Positions 51,905 through 61,792 of a DNA stretch of 64,000 bases are shown here, piece by piece. The first letter of the stretch is position 1, and each line of letters starts with the position of its first letter. The notes below the pieces were generated by a model. That model was not told the DNA's origin and did no database searches. It was given only the letters and a program-made list of their open reading frames with translations. The DNA is from Rhodopseudomonas sp. BAL398. Its GTDB lineage: Bacteria > Pseudomonadota > Alphaproteobacteria > Rhizobiales > Xanthobacteraceae. The stretch is taken from positions 2,232,001-2,296,000 of the forward strand of contig NZ_CP133111.1 in the NCBI RefSeq assembly GCF_033001325.1. The letters are read 5' to 3'. The position numbers and the translations under genes were made by a program.

Positions 51905-52648
51905 CTAGCCGCCCACCGCCATGCCGAGGCGGCCGATGCCCGGCAATTTCAGCGCCGGCCGGCGCAGATCGAAACCCAGCACCGCGCCGAAGAAATTGAT
52001 CTCGAAGCCTTCCACCCAGCCGATGGTGAGGCCGAGATAGCCGCCGAGCGAGGCGAACACGCCGCTGCGCGACGGCGTCAGGCCGAACCAATGGCCCTGA
52101 TACGGATAGTCCTTGCCGATCGCGGTCGGCGGCAGCACCGCCTTGATCTCGGGAATCGCCGCCAGCACCGCTTGCACGAAGGTATTGGAATTGGGGCCCG
52201 GCCAGGCGCTGTAATCGCCATAGGTGCGGAATTTGTAGTTGGCGATGACGTCGCGGACCACGGGGATCAGCCGGCTCGCGGCTTCGCCATCAACCGCGAC
52301 GATCGGTTCCGGGGTTGCGCCGAACCAGCGGGCGTCGGCCGCGAAGCCGTTGCTGCGGATCGGTTCGCCCCAGGCGGTGTAGTCATAACGGCTGTAACTC
52401 TTGGCGCCGCGCTCCTTGATGACGATCCAGCTGTGAACTGCGAAAATGCTGCGCCAGCGCACCGTCCGCGCCGCATAGACCCGGATCAGCGCCTCGGGAT
52501 GCGCGGCCGGCGCCGGCAGCAATCCGGCGCTGGAGCGATCCGCCGTCTGCCAATTGCCCCGCGCCTCCCCGCTCCAGAAATAGCGCGCGGCCGATGCGCC
52601 GAGCGGCACGAAAATAAACAGCAGGAAGATGATCACGAGTTTTCTCAA
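51905..52648 (-). CDS. DUF3750 protein, membrane-anchored
   Basis: The 247-residue product starts with a signal or membrane helix (MRKLVIIFLLFIFVPLGASA). It then has FAVHSWIVIKERGAKSYSRY, NYKFRTYGDYSAWPGPNSNT, FVQAVLAAIPEIK and a C-terminal GGYLGLTIGWVEGFEINFFG, the DUF3750 pattern with a conserved His and Asn-Thr region. It is probably periplasmic. It is on the same strand as the MBL gene, 168 bp downstream of it. Confidence 0.82.
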   Translation of the reverse strand: MRKLVIIFLLFIFVPLGASAARYFWSGEARGNWQTADRSSAGLLPAPAAHPEALIRVYAARTVRWRSIFAVHSWIVIKERGAKSYSRYDYTAWGEPIRSNGFAADARWFGATPEPIVAVDGEAASRLIPVVRDVIANYKFRTYGDYSAWPGPNSNTFVQAVLAAIPEIKAVLPPTAIGKDYPYQGHWFGLTPSRSGVFASLGGYLGLTIGWVEGFEINFFGAVLGFDLRRPALKLPGIGRLGMAVGG

Positions 52649-52816
52649 GGTGGCGCGGAACGGCTCTGAGGGAGGCGGTAACGATAATTATATAGTCGCG
52701 GCCACGCCCAATGCCAGTTGATCGCGCAAATGTGCGCGTGGAACCGGCCGACGGCGATGCGTCAACGATCATCAGATCGCGACACGGCCGCAGCCCCTCG
52801 CCTCGTTCCAATCCTG

Positions 52817-54088
52817 TTACATCGGGTCGAGCAGCTCGATGAGATGAGGCGCGCCGTCGTCGACGATCGCCACTTTCGCTTTGAAATCCGGATTGGCCGC
52901 AAAGAACGCCATCAGGCCATGGTCCTCGGGCGACCAGTCCGGCCTCACTTTCTTGGCGCCCCGTTTCTTTTCCTTGGCCTGCTGCTTGATCCAGTCGGCT
53001 TCGCGCTCGCGGTCGATCTGGTCGATCGGATAGGTCAGGTGAATGGTGTAGTCGGGCTCGGTCCCGCGCGCGTCCAGCAGCATCTGCAGCGTCTTGCGCT
53101 CCGGATTGCCATGCTCGCCATCGCCGGAGAACACGTAGTGATCGGCGGTGACCCGCTCGAAGAACACGGTTTCCATATTGTTGTCGCTGCCGTGATGCGG
53201 CACCTTGAGGATGTCGACATGGATCTTGCCGTCCGGCTTGTCGAGCCGGCCGACCAGTTCGAGCCCCTCCAGGATCTTGTCGCCGCGGGCGTCGCCGGTG
53301 AGCAGAATGCTCGTCTTCCCACATTCGACCAGCACCACGATGCTGGACAGGTTCGGCACCGACTGATCGGTGAACGCCGCCAGCATCGCTTCCGGCGACA
53401 TTTTGCCTTGCGCCTGCTGCTCGGCGATCCATCTGTCGTGGGCTTCCTGCAACGCCAGCAGTTCCGGCTGCATCGGCCCGACCACCGTCACCAACAAGCC
53501 GTCGAGCTTGACCGGCTTGCTGTCGGCGCTGGCCAGGATCAGCTTGCCCTTGAACTTGTGGTTGGGTTTCCAGCCCAGCGCCTGCGCGTCGTCGCGCAAG
53601 GTGCGGCCCTGCGGAATGCTGGCCAGCACCTCGACGGTCTGGTGTTGATCCTCGCAGTCTGGATCGAGCTGATTGAAGGCCTGCGCCGGATCGAGTCCGG
53701 CCAGCACCGAGGCGGCGCCGGATCCCGCCATCAATTCGTCGGGCCTGGTCGACAGCAGATCGTCGAAGCTATTGTGCCACAGGCTGGTAACGTCGAGCCG
53801 AAAATCCGCTGCTTTGCGGCGCTGTTCCTTGGTGAGGTCGAGAATGCCCTTGATATGGTCGTCGTCGACATGGCTGACCATGACCACGTCGACCGGCAGC
53901 GGATCGGCCTGGTCGAGTCCACGGTCGGCGCGGACCGCGAGAATGGCGGGCTTCAGTTGCGGATCGTAGACGCCGGACGGCCCGCCGTCGATCAGCATCA
54001 GATGCGGGTCGTCATCGGACCCGTAGTGCAACATCAGGCAATCGCCCTTGCGCGCGCGCAACACAGCCAGGCTGAAGAACATCCGCAC
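52817..54088 (-). CDS. MBL-fold hydrolase, ComEC-like, part of a three-gene cassette
   Basis: The 423-residue product has an N-terminal FSLAVLRARKGDCLMLHYGS and the metal-binding VMVSHVDDDHIKGILDL (HxDDH). TSILLTGDARGDKILEGL gives a further Asp, and ILKVPHHGSDNNMETVFFER is the HHGSxxN signature of ComEC-like MBL domains. There is no signal peptide or membrane domain, so it is a stand-alone cytoplasmic hydrolase. It follows the subtilisin gene by 39 bp. Nucleic-acid or nucleotide substrates are typical of this clade, but none can be assigned. Confidence 0.87.
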   Translation of the reverse strand: MRMFFSLAVLRARKGDCLMLHYGSDDDPHLMLIDGGPSGVYDPQLKPAILAVRADRGLDQADPLPVDVVMVSHVDDDHIKGILDLTKEQRRKAADFRLDVTSLWHNSFDDLLSTRPDELMAGSGAASVLAGLDPAQAFNQLDPDCEDQHQTVEVLASIPQGRTLRDDAQALGWKPNHKFKGKLILASADSKPVKLDGLLVTVVGPMQPELLALQEAHDRWIAEQQAQGKMSPEAMLAAFTDQSVPNLSSIVVLVECGKTSILLTGDARGDKILEGLELVGRLDKPDGKIHVDILKVPHHGSDNNMETVFFERVTADHYVFSGDGEHGNPERKTLQMLLDARGTEPDYTIHLTYPIDQIDREREADWIKQQAKEKKRGAKKVRPDWSPEDHGLMAFFAANPDFKAKVAIVDDGAPHLIELLDPM

Positions 54089-54127
54089 CCTCCTCGAAAT
54101 GACAGCTTCGTGAAATGACCGCTTCGT

Positions 54128-56245
54128 TCAAATCGACTGAAAGGCGCGCAGCACGTCGAGCATGCCGTGGCCCTGAAAACTCCGCTCGCGACCGAGATCG
54201 GTGGCGCTGTCGCACAGGATCTGCTTCACCCGCCGCGGCTGCCCGACCAACTCGTCATAGCGCGCCAGCAGCATCGCGGCGGCGCCGCTGACATGCGGCG
54301 CCGCCATGCTGGTGCCAGATTCCGGCGCCCAGTCGTGGCCCAGCACCGTCGATTGCACCCGCTCTCCGGGCGCCACCAAATCGGGTTTGAGCCGGCCGTC
54401 GCCGGTCGGCCCGCGGCTGGAAAAGAAGCTGACGCCATAAGTCTGCGGCCAATTGCCATGGGTCGAGCCCACCGTGATCACGCCGTCGCTGTTGCCGGGA
54501 TCGGTGATGCTGAAGGCGGCGTAGTTCTCGAACGGACCGTCCTTGGTCTCGAATTTCTGATAGCCGCGATTTCCCGCCGCTGCGACCACCACCACCCCGC
54601 TCTCGATCAGCCGTTCGCACTCATTGCAGACCGGGGTGCGTCCGCAGGCGAAGTTGCGGACATTGTGCAGGATCGACAGGCTGAGATTGGCGCCGTGGAT
54701 GGTGATGAAATTGTGCCGCTCGTTGACATAGCGGATGTATTGCAGCGCGGCGATCACCGCGAATTCGGTTTCCTGCAAGGTCTTGCCCAACACGCGAAAA
54801 TCATACAGCCGGATGTCGGGACACATGCCGTCGAGGTATTTTCTGTTGTGGTCGATTTCACCATCGCTGTCCGCCGCGATGATCTCGGCGACATGGGTCT
54901 TGTCCGCGCCGATGATGCCGGCGACGTGGGTGCCGTGCGGATTGCTCGGCGGCGACGGATTCTTCAGGGTGATGAGTTTCTCCACCAGCGCCCAGTTGAT
55001 CGGGCGTTTTGCCTGCGCGTCTGCTGCGATAGCTGCGAGATGATCTCTTACCTTGGGCTCGGGCACACCGGTCACGCTGGCGAGCTGAGCGATATCCCGG
55101 TCGTCGACGTCGTCCGGATCGTTGCTGACGATTTCGCGGATATTGGTGAAATCGAACGTCTTGCGGACCCGCGAGACGAATTGCCGGCCTCGTTTCGGAT
55201 CGGTCGGTTCAACCAGCATCTTGAATGCCGGGTGCTGGTCGTCGATCCCGGAATCCAGCACCGCCCAGATGATATTCTTGCAGTTCACCTTGAACAGCGA
55301 ATGGGCGGCGTCGGCTTTCACCGCCGGCACCGAACGATCGAGCGCGGCGGACGCTGTCCTGTTCAACGAAATCTGGAAGATGTAGCCTTCGGCCTTGGCG
55401 TCGGCCTCGTCATCGCCATCGTCGCGATCGGCCGACATCAGCTCGGCGAGATTGCCGCAGACCTTGGGATACAGCGCCAGCATCCCGCCGACGATCTCGT
55501 CGACATAAGGCTGATACAGATCGAATGCCTGTCGGGGGCTGATCGGCGGCAGCGGTGGCAGCGTCGGCAACCGCATGCCGGGCGCGGTCCGCGGTCGGCG
55601 GAATTTGTCGGGACGCTGCAATTTGCCGACCCAATAGATCAGACCGGCCAGCGCGATGTATCGCTCCAACGACGAAAAATTGTCGTCCGTCGCGGCGGCC
55701 GGCGTGGCGGCCGTGTCCGGCGTCGACCAAGCTTGATTGCCGGTGTGCCGTTGCAGCAGCCTTTTCAGCTTGCCGGGATCCATTTTCTCGATCCGGTCGG
55801 CGACCTGCGGTTGCCGCCACCATTGCGTCAGCGGCACCAGCACGCAGAGCACCTCATCGAACAGCAACCTTGCTCCCACCAGCCCTTGCAGGTAGGCGAT
55901 CTTGGCGTGATCCGGCCGATCCTTCTCCCTCCTCGGCGGATGATCTTCGGCATCGAGATCCCGCTTTCGCTGCTCCAGGCCTTTGGGAATGATGCTTGCG
56001 ACTCCGGCCGCGGTGGCCTTTCGGTGCGGCGTGATCAACACGTCCTGGACCACGCCGGGGTCGAGCGCGTAAGCCGCCCAGACGTCGCCAAGCAAAGGAG
56101 AATCCTGCAGCACGCGGCGATCGTCGGCGGGGCCGAGCAAGAGGAATTCGACCAGATCGGCGGGCAGCGAGAATTGCATCGGCCGTCCGTCTTCGGATCT
56201 CGGCCAATCGGGCTTCGCCGGCCCGGATGTCGTATCGTCCGCCAT
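54128..56245 (-). CDS. Subtilisin-family (S8) serine protease, 705 aa
   Basis: The triad lies in IIWAVLDSGIDDQHPAFK (Asp, near residue 329), NPHGTHVAGI (His, near 440) and ESGTSMAAPHVSGAAAMLLA (Ser, near 645). About 300 N-terminal residues precede the catalytic domain, without a signal peptide or known fold. The region from about 340 to 430 between Asp and His is also expanded, with a DDVDDRDIAQLASVTG segment. Cys residues occur in CGRTPVCNECERL. A cytoplasmic S8 protease between a lipase and an MBL protein is unusual. Confidence 0.9.
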   Translation of the reverse strand: MADDTTSGPAKPDWPRSEDGRPMQFSLPADLVEFLLLGPADDRRVLQDSPLLGDVWAAYALDPGVVQDVLITPHRKATAAGVASIIPKGLEQRKRDLDAEDHPPRREKDRPDHAKIAYLQGLVGARLLFDEVLCVLVPLTQWWRQPQVADRIEKMDPGKLKRLLQRHTGNQAWSTPDTAATPAAATDDNFSSLERYIALAGLIYWVGKLQRPDKFRRPRTAPGMRLPTLPPLPPISPRQAFDLYQPYVDEIVGGMLALYPKVCGNLAELMSADRDDGDDEADAKAEGYIFQISLNRTASAALDRSVPAVKADAAHSLFKVNCKNIIWAVLDSGIDDQHPAFKMLVEPTDPKRGRQFVSRVRKTFDFTNIREIVSNDPDDVDDRDIAQLASVTGVPEPKVRDHLAAIAADAQAKRPINWALVEKLITLKNPSPPSNPHGTHVAGIIGADKTHVAEIIAADSDGEIDHNRKYLDGMCPDIRLYDFRVLGKTLQETEFAVIAALQYIRYVNERHNFITIHGANLSLSILHNVRNFACGRTPVCNECERLIESGVVVVAAAGNRGYQKFETKDGPFENYAAFSITDPGNSDGVITVGSTHGNWPQTYGVSFFSSRGPTGDGRLKPDLVAPGERVQSTVLGHDWAPESGTSMAAPHVSGAAAMLLARYDELVGQPRRVKQILCDSATDLGRERSFQGHGMLDVLRAFQSI

Positions 56246-56343
56246 CGTCGCTGCTCCTCCGGCCGCCGGCGTCTTATGCGCCGTCCGCTGTGCTGACCGC
56301 GCCTACACCGCCGCCGCCGGATAGGGAAATGCGGGCCTTGGCG

Positions 56344-57438
56344 TCAGCTTTGCATCACCCATTTGCGCAAGGCTGCGTCGCAGACCGCGTAACCCCAGTT
56401 GATCAGCCGGTCGAGGGTCTGGTCGTCGAGCCGCTTCAGCCGGGTGGCGATGTCGGCGAGTTGCAGCGTCTTGTCGAACGGGCACGGCAGCGCATCGGGC
56501 AAGTGATAGTCGGCGATGTCGGTGCGGATGCCCCAATAGGCGCCCGCGCGCGCGCCCTGCTCGAATGAGTCGATGACCTGGCGCTTGCGCAGCGACCGCA
56601 CCTGATTGTCGACCAGACTCAGCACCCGATAGGAATGCCGCGCCCAATCGGTCTTCGGCTCTTCCTCCGGCGCCATCTTGCCGCCGGCGTCGCTGACCAG
56701 AATGGTCTTATAGCGCTTCCACGCCGTCTCCAGCCCGAGATTGTCGTAGACGCCGCCGTCGGTCAGCACCACCTTGCTGGTGTAGGGCGGCTTTTGCAGA
56801 TCGGTCCCGGAATTCGGCGTGAAGCTCGCGGGGTCGAGCCGCAGCTGGCATGGCGACAGCACCGGCGGAAACGCCGACGACGCCGCCACCGCCTGCGCCA
56901 GCGGCAGTTTCGGATCGACCACCTCGCCGACGCGGTAGTCGCGCATATAGCGCTTGGAGAACCGCCACAGCGCGCCGGACTGCACATTGGTGGCGTTGAT
57001 AATGAAACGCGGCGCATCGGTCAGGTCTTGCAGCGTGGCGCCCTTGAACAGCGCCTTGTCATAGGCGGCGGCGATCCGGTCGGCGATGGTGCCGGGCATC
57101 AGCACCCCGAAGATCACCGATTCCGCGTCGATGGTTTCGCCCGCCAGCGCGCGCAGCGGCGCGACGATCCGGGGCACGAATTCGGTCGTGGTGCTGTTCG
57201 GCTTGAAGCTGAGGTCATGCCATTTCAGCGCGAGAAAACCCGCGGTGATCGAGCCGCCCGAGACGCTGGAAACGCGTTTGAGCTGATGCAACAACCCAGT
57301 TTCATGCAGCCGCCACAGCACGCCGATATGAAACACCATGGCGCGATAGCCGCCGCCCGACAGGCACAGTGCCATGCCGTCTTCGGGCTGCCTGGTGGCG
57401 AGATCAGTGGGAATCGATTCAACAGGTGAGCTGGTCAT
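56344..57438 (-). CDS. Patatin-like phospholipase
   Basis: The 364-residue product has the oxyanion-loop motif GMALCLSGGGYRAMVFHIGV, the nucleophile elbow RVSSVSGGSITAGFLALKWH and the catalytic Asp in VVLTDGGVYDNLGLETAWKR. These are complete patatin (PF01734) hallmarks. No signal peptide is present. It leads the cassette and is 98 bp ahead of the protease. Patatins attack membrane phospholipids and serve as effectors in several immune systems, but a housekeeping lipase is equally possible. Confidence 0.9.
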   Translation of the reverse strand: MTSSPVESIPTDLATRQPEDGMALCLSGGGYRAMVFHIGVLWRLHETGLLHQLKRVSSVSGGSITAGFLALKWHDLSFKPNSTTTEFVPRIVAPLRALAGETIDAESVIFGVLMPGTIADRIAAAYDKALFKGATLQDLTDAPRFIINATNVQSGALWRFSKRYMRDYRVGEVVDPKLPLAQAVAASSAFPPVLSPCQLRLDPASFTPNSGTDLQKPPYTSKVVLTDGGVYDNLGLETAWKRYKTILVSDAGGKMAPEEEPKTDWARHSYRVLSLVDNQVRSLRKRQVIDSFEQGARAGAYWGIRTDIADYHLPDALPCPFDKTLQLADIATRLKRLDDQTLDRLINWGYAVCDAALRKWVMQS

Positions 57439-57543
57439 AATGTGACCCCCGGCAAATCTTTGCGCCGCATAATCTGCGGCCTAAAAGCGCCAGACTAACT
57501 CCTCAACCCTGCGTTGTGAAGCAAGAAATGCCGGAGACGCTGA

Positions 57544-58053
57544 TCAGGCCGGCCGCTTCTTCAGCTTGGCCCGCTTCGGCAGCAGCATCGGCCACGACAC
57601 GATGTGGTCTTCGAGCTCATGGTCGGGAATGTCAGTCTCGCTGCCCTGCACCCGGCCGCGCACCGAGACCCCGGCCTCATGCACGGTGTTGGGATTGCCG
57701 GAGATCAGCGGGTGCCACCAATACAGATCGCGCCCCTCGGCCACCAGCTTGTAGCCGCAGCTCGGCGGCAGCCAGTTCAGGGTCCGGACATTGGCCGGCG
57801 TCAGCCGCACGCAATCCGGAACCTGCTTGGAGCGATTCGGATAGTCCTTGCAGCCGCAGGTTCCGGCATCGAGCAGCCGGCAGGAGACATGGGTGAAATA
57901 GATCCGGCCGGAATCCTCATCCTCGAGCTTTTCCAGACAGCAGCGCGCGCAGCCGTCGCACAGGCTTTCCCATTCGGACTTCGACATCTCTTCCAATGTC
58001 TTGGTTTTCCAGAAGAAACCCTCTTGTTCCGAGGGCCGTTTGCGAGGCGCTGT
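57544..58053 (-). CDS. YcgN-family cysteine-cluster protein
   Basis: The 169-residue product starts [20 protein letters not shown] and has [40 protein letters not shown] and [20 protein letters not shown], the UPF0260/YcgN cysteine pattern suited to binding a metal or iron-sulfur cluster. ATG at 58053 was chosen; a start at 58086 adds 11 weak residues. Function unknown but widely conserved. Confidence 0.9.
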   Translation of the reverse strand, partial: TAPRKRPSEQEGFFWKTKTLEEMSKSEWESLCDGCARCCLEKLEDEDSGRIYFTHVSCRLLDAGTCGCKDYPNRSKQVPDCVRLTPANVRTLNWLPPSCGYKLVAEGRDLYWWHPLISGNPNTVHEAGVSVRGRVQGSETDIPDHELEDHIVSWPMLLPKRAKLKKRPA

Positions 58054-58336
58054 CATAGGGTGGGTGCTGTCCGGGGGCTGGGCCAAGCCCTTCTAGGGGC
58101 AGGAATGCCGATGGCGCAAGCGGTTCGCCCCGCTGGCGCCGCCGCGGGATCCGCCGGGATTCACCGTCCCGATCAAAATCCCTTTACGACCATTGGTTTA
58201 TCGACGGCGCTCGGCTAGAACAAGACAGATTCCCCGAGGTCGCGATCGGCGCCTTGGGTTTGCCGCAACATTGCCGCAAGACGTTCCATCGGCGCCGTTC
58301 CGGCTCCCGAACGCTGCAAAATGATCAAGGGCCCCG

Positions 58337-60601
58337 GTGCGCAAGATCGTGCCAACCGCATGGACGACAAAGATCCGGCACTGGCTGCTGGATCTCGATG
58401 CGCGCATCGATTCCACGCTGTTCTCCTCGGCGGTCGGTCTGCGCGAATTATACGAGCGCTTCTCCACCTTCATGGACCGGTTCTATGTCGGCCGCTGGAA
58501 GCGCTGGGTGTTCATCGAACCGTTGTCGGAAGCCGCCACCATCGGGCTGTGCGGCTTGATCCTGATGCTGGCGCTGGCCGTGCCGGCGTTTCGCGAAACC
58601 GCCAATGACGACTGGCTGAAGAAATCCGATCTGGCGGTGACGTTCCTCGATCGCTACGGCAATCCGATCGGCAACCGCGGCATCAAGCACAATGACTCGA
58701 TTCCGCTGGAAGAATTTCCCGACAACCTGATCAAGGCGACGCTCGCCACCGAAGACCGCCGCTTCTACGATCATTTCGGCATCGACGTGCCCGGTACGCT
58801 GCGCGCGCTGATCACCAATGCCCAGGCCGGCGGCGTCCGCCAGGGCGGATCGTCGATCACCCAGCAATTGGCCAAAAACCTGTTCCTGTCCAACGAACGC
58901 ACCATCGAGCGCAAGGTCAACGAAGCCTTCCTGGCGATCTGGCTGGAAACAAGGCTGACCAAGAACGAGATTTTGAAGCTCTACCTCGACCGCGCCTATA
59001 TGGGCGGCGGCACCTTCGGCGTCGACGGCGCGGCGCATTTCTACTTCAACAAATCGGTGCGCGACCTCAACCTCGCGGAATCCGCGATGCTGGCCGGGCT
59101 GTTCAAGGCGCCGACCAAATACGCCCCGCACATCAACCTGCCGGCGGCGCGCGCCCGCGCCAACCAGGTGCTGGACAATCTGGTCGAGGCCGGATTCATG
59201 ACCGAGGGTCAGGTGTTCGGCGCACGGCGCAATCCCGCCACCGCGGTCGATCGTCGTGACGAGAATTCGCCGAACTACTATCTCGACTGGGCGTTCGACG
59301 AGATGCGCAAGCTGGTCGATACCTTTCCGAAATCCTATTCCGAGCGGGTGTTCGTTGTCCGCACCGCGATCGACATGAACGTGCAGCACGCCGCCGAAGA
59401 CGCGATCGAAAACCAGCTGCGCCAGTTCGGCCGCGACTATCACGCCACCCAGGCCGCGACCGTGGTGGCGGATCTCGACGGCGGCGTGCGGGCAATGGTC
59501 GGCGGCCGCGACTACGGCTCCAGCCAGTTCAACCGCGCGGTCGACGCCTATCGCCAACCCGGTTCGTCATTCAAGCCCTACGTCTACACCACCGCGCTGC
59601 TCAACGGCTTCAAGCCGGATTCGATCGTGGTCGACGGTCCGGTCTGCATCGGCAATTGGTGTCCGCAGAATTACGGTCACTCTTATGCCGGCCGGGTGAC
59701 CCTGACCCAGGCGATCACCCGTTCGATCAATGTGGTGCCGGTGAAGCTCTCGATCATGCTGGGCGGCAAGAACAAGAATCCCGCCAAGGTCGGCCGCGCC
59801 ATGATCGTCAAGGTCGCGCGCCGCTTCGGCATCACGGCGCCGCTGCCCGACACCCCCTCGCTGCCGATCGGCGCCGACGAAGTCACCGTGCTCGAGCACG
59901 CCGTCGCCTTTGCGACCTTCCCGAACAAGGGCAAGTCGGTGACGCCGCACGCGATCCTGGAAGTCCGCACCGGCGCCGGCGACCTGGTCTGGCGCTTCGA
60001 CCGCGACGGCAAAAAGCCGATGCAGGCGATCCCGGCGCCGATCGCCGCAGAGATGGCCGGGATGATGAGTCACGTCGTCTCCGAAGGCACCGCACGCCGC
60101 GCCCGGCTGGACGGCATCCCGACCGCCGGCAAGACCGGCACCACCAATAATTATCGCGATGCCTGGTTCGTCGGTTACACCGGCAACTTCACCTGCGCGG
60201 TGTGGTACGGCAACGACGATTACTCCCCGACCAACCGCGTCACCGGCGGCTCGCTGCCGGCACAGACCTGGCACGACATCATGGTGACGGCGCATCGGGG
60301 CGTCGAGGTCAAGGAGATCGCCGGCATCGGCGCCGGAACCAAGCTGCCGCCCGACGCCGCCGCGGCCGCCCGTCAGGCGGCGAACGACCCCGACAGCAAG
60401 CCCGGTCCGCCGCCGATCCTCACCAACCGCGGCGCCGACATTCTGGTGCGCGTGGAAAAAATGCTCGACGAAGCCAGCAAGTCGCTTCCATCCGTGTCCG
60501 AACCGATTAAGCCGGTGTCGTCAAATCCGGCCGTATTCCCGGGCAGCTTCGCCGCCGCCGCGCCCGGCGATGCGGCTGCCGCCTCGCCGCGCAAGAATTG
60601 A
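58337..60601 (+). CDS. Penicillin-binding protein 1A
   Basis: This bifunctional peptidoglycan synthase has 754 residues and a GTG start. A membrane helix lies near residue 75-95. The GT51 transglycosylase has TLATEDRRFYDHFGIDVPGT and GGVRQGGSSITQQLAKNLFL. The transpeptidase has PGSSFKPYVYTTAL (catalytic Ser), TRSINVVPVK and TAGKTGTTNNYRDAWFVGY. All motifs are intact. A long Ala/Pro-rich C-terminal tail follows. It synthesises and cross-links glycan strands at the inner membrane. Confidence 0.95.
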   Translation: MRKIVPTAWTTKIRHWLLDLDARIDSTLFSSAVGLRELYERFSTFMDRFYVGRWKRWVFIEPLSEAATIGLCGLILMLALAVPAFRETANDDWLKKSDLAVTFLDRYGNPIGNRGIKHNDSIPLEEFPDNLIKATLATEDRRFYDHFGIDVPGTLRALITNAQAGGVRQGGSSITQQLAKNLFLSNERTIERKVNEAFLAIWLETRLTKNEILKLYLDRAYMGGGTFGVDGAAHFYFNKSVRDLNLAESAMLAGLFKAPTKYAPHINLPAARARANQVLDNLVEAGFMTEGQVFGARRNPATAVDRRDENSPNYYLDWAFDEMRKLVDTFPKSYSERVFVVRTAIDMNVQHAAEDAIENQLRQFGRDYHATQAATVVADLDGGVRAMVGGRDYGSSQFNRAVDAYRQPGSSFKPYVYTTALLNGFKPDSIVVDGPVCIGNWCPQNYGHSYAGRVTLTQAITRSINVVPVKLSIMLGGKNKNPAKVGRAMIVKVARRFGITAPLPDTPSLPIGADEVTVLEHAVAFATFPNKGKSVTPHAILEVRTGAGDLVWRFDRDGKKPMQAIPAPIAAEMAGMMSHVVSEGTARRARLDGIPTAGKTGTTNNYRDAWFVGYTGNFTCAVWYGNDDYSPTNRVTGGSLPAQTWHDIMVTAHRGVEVKEIAGIGAGTKLPPDAAAAARQAANDPDSKPGPPPILTNRGADILVRVEKMLDEASKSLPSVSEPIKPVSSNPAVFPGSFAAAAPGDAAAASPRKN

Positions 60602-60632
60602 GTCTTGCGGTGAGCATCAGGACGGGTCGAAC

Positions 60633-61211
60633 GTGCGCTTGATCTTCTTCACATTGTTGGCGCTGGTGATCGCCGCCGGCATCGGCGTCGGTGCGACCTG
60701 GATGACGGCGACGCGCGGCGTCGATCTCGACACCCTGACGATCGGCGCCTGGACCGCGCGTCCGGAAAACGGCACCGCCGATATCGATCCCTATGCGCGC
60801 GCCTCGATCGCCCGCAGCGGCGAACTGCCGATCGGCACCGGCGACGGCATCGCCTTTACGGCGACGATGGACGACAACAACCGCCCGCTCGACGGCCGCT
60901 GCGACGTCGCCGTCAGCGGCGTGACGCCACCGGCGCGGTTCTGGACGCTGACAATGTACGATCCCAAGGGCTATCTGGTGGCCAATTCGCTGCAACGCTA
61001 CGGCTTCACCAGCCAGGAGATCGTGCGCGTATCGGACGGCGCCTTCGACGTCCGGCTGGCGCCGCGCGCCCGATCCGGCAATTGGCTGCCGACCGGCGGA
61101 GTCGATCGCTATATCCTGGTGCTTCGGCTCTACGATACGCCGGTCGGCGTCGCCACCCGCTCCAGGCGCGAAGCCCCGATGCCGGCGATTACCACGGTGG
61201 GCTGCCCATGA
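60633..61211 (+). CDS. DUF1214 membrane-anchored protein
   Basis: The 192-residue product starts at a GTG (VRLIFFTLLALVIAAGIGVG). It then has GADIDPYARASIARSGELPI-like residues and ARFWTLTMYDPKGYLVANSL, the DUF1214 signature. It overlaps the following DUF1254 gene by the ATGA arrangement. Anchored periplasmic DUF1214-DUF1254 pairs are common in rhizobia; function unknown. Confidence 0.85.
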   Translation: MRLIFFTLLALVIAAGIGVGATWMTATRGVDLDTLTIGAWTARPENGTADIDPYARASIARSGELPIGTGDGIAFTATMDDNNRPLDGRCDVAVSGVTPPARFWTLTMYDPKGYLVANSLQRYGFTSQEIVRVSDGAFDVRLAPRARSGNWLPTGGVDRYILVLRLYDTPVGVATRSRREAPMPAITTVGCP

Positions 61212-61771
61212 TCCGGCTATTGTTCGCGATCATCGCGGGGATTGTGCTGGGTGGGGTGGTCCATCTCGTCAGCGTGCTGGCGCTGCCGCAAATCGCAACC
61301 CAGGACGCCTATGCGCGGCTGACGCCGCTGACCAAGCTCAATACGGTGACGCCCTTGCCGCAGGTCGACCCCGGCAATGCGCCGATGCCGTTCCTCGATC
61401 CGGCTTTCGCGATGGCAGTGTGCCGCTACGACCTGTCGGGCGGTCCGATCAAGCTCAGGGTGCCGGTGAGCCAGGCCTATACTTCGGTGTCGTTCTACAC
61501 CCGCAGCGAAGTCGCCTACTACGCCATCAACGATCGCTCGGCGGGCCGCAAGGTGATCGAACTCGACCTGATGACCGCGGCCCAGCATGGCGAGCTGCCG
61601 GAAGACGAAGACGTCACGGCGGCCGATCGACTGATCATCGATTCCCCAAGCGCGACCGGGCTGATCGTCTTGAAGGCGCTGGCGTCGGAGCCCGGGCTGA
61701 TGCCGCAAGCCCGCGCCGCGCTGGCCGCTTCGACCTGCCAGATCCAGACCGAACCGGCGACGAAAAGCTGA
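61208..61771 (+). CDS. DUF1254 membrane-anchored protein
   Basis: The 187-residue product starts MIRLLFAIIAGIVLGGVVHL and contains DAYARLTPLTKLNTVTPLPQ, VPVSQAYTSVSFYTRSEVAY and VTAADRLIIDSPSATGLIVL. It is a short DUF1254-type protein with one N-terminal helix and a periplasmic beta-domain. Translationally coupled to the DUF1214 gene. Confidence 0.84.
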   Translation: MIRLLFAIIAGIVLGGVVHLVSVLALPQIATQDAYARLTPLTKLNTVTPLPQVDPGNAPMPFLDPAFAMAVCRYDLSGGPIKLRVPVSQAYTSVSFYTRSEVAYYAINDRSAGRKVIELDLMTAAQHGELPEDEDVTAADRLIIDSPSATGLIVLKALASEPGLMPQARAALAASTCQIQTEPATKS

Positions 61772-61792
61772 TCGCAGCGATCGACGTGGAGT

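Noticed and set aside
54167-56296. 709-aa plus-strand open frame opposite the subtilisin gene
   Set aside because: Its Arg/His/Gln-rich composition is typical of the antisense of a high-GC gene; the minus frame holds the full catalytic triad.
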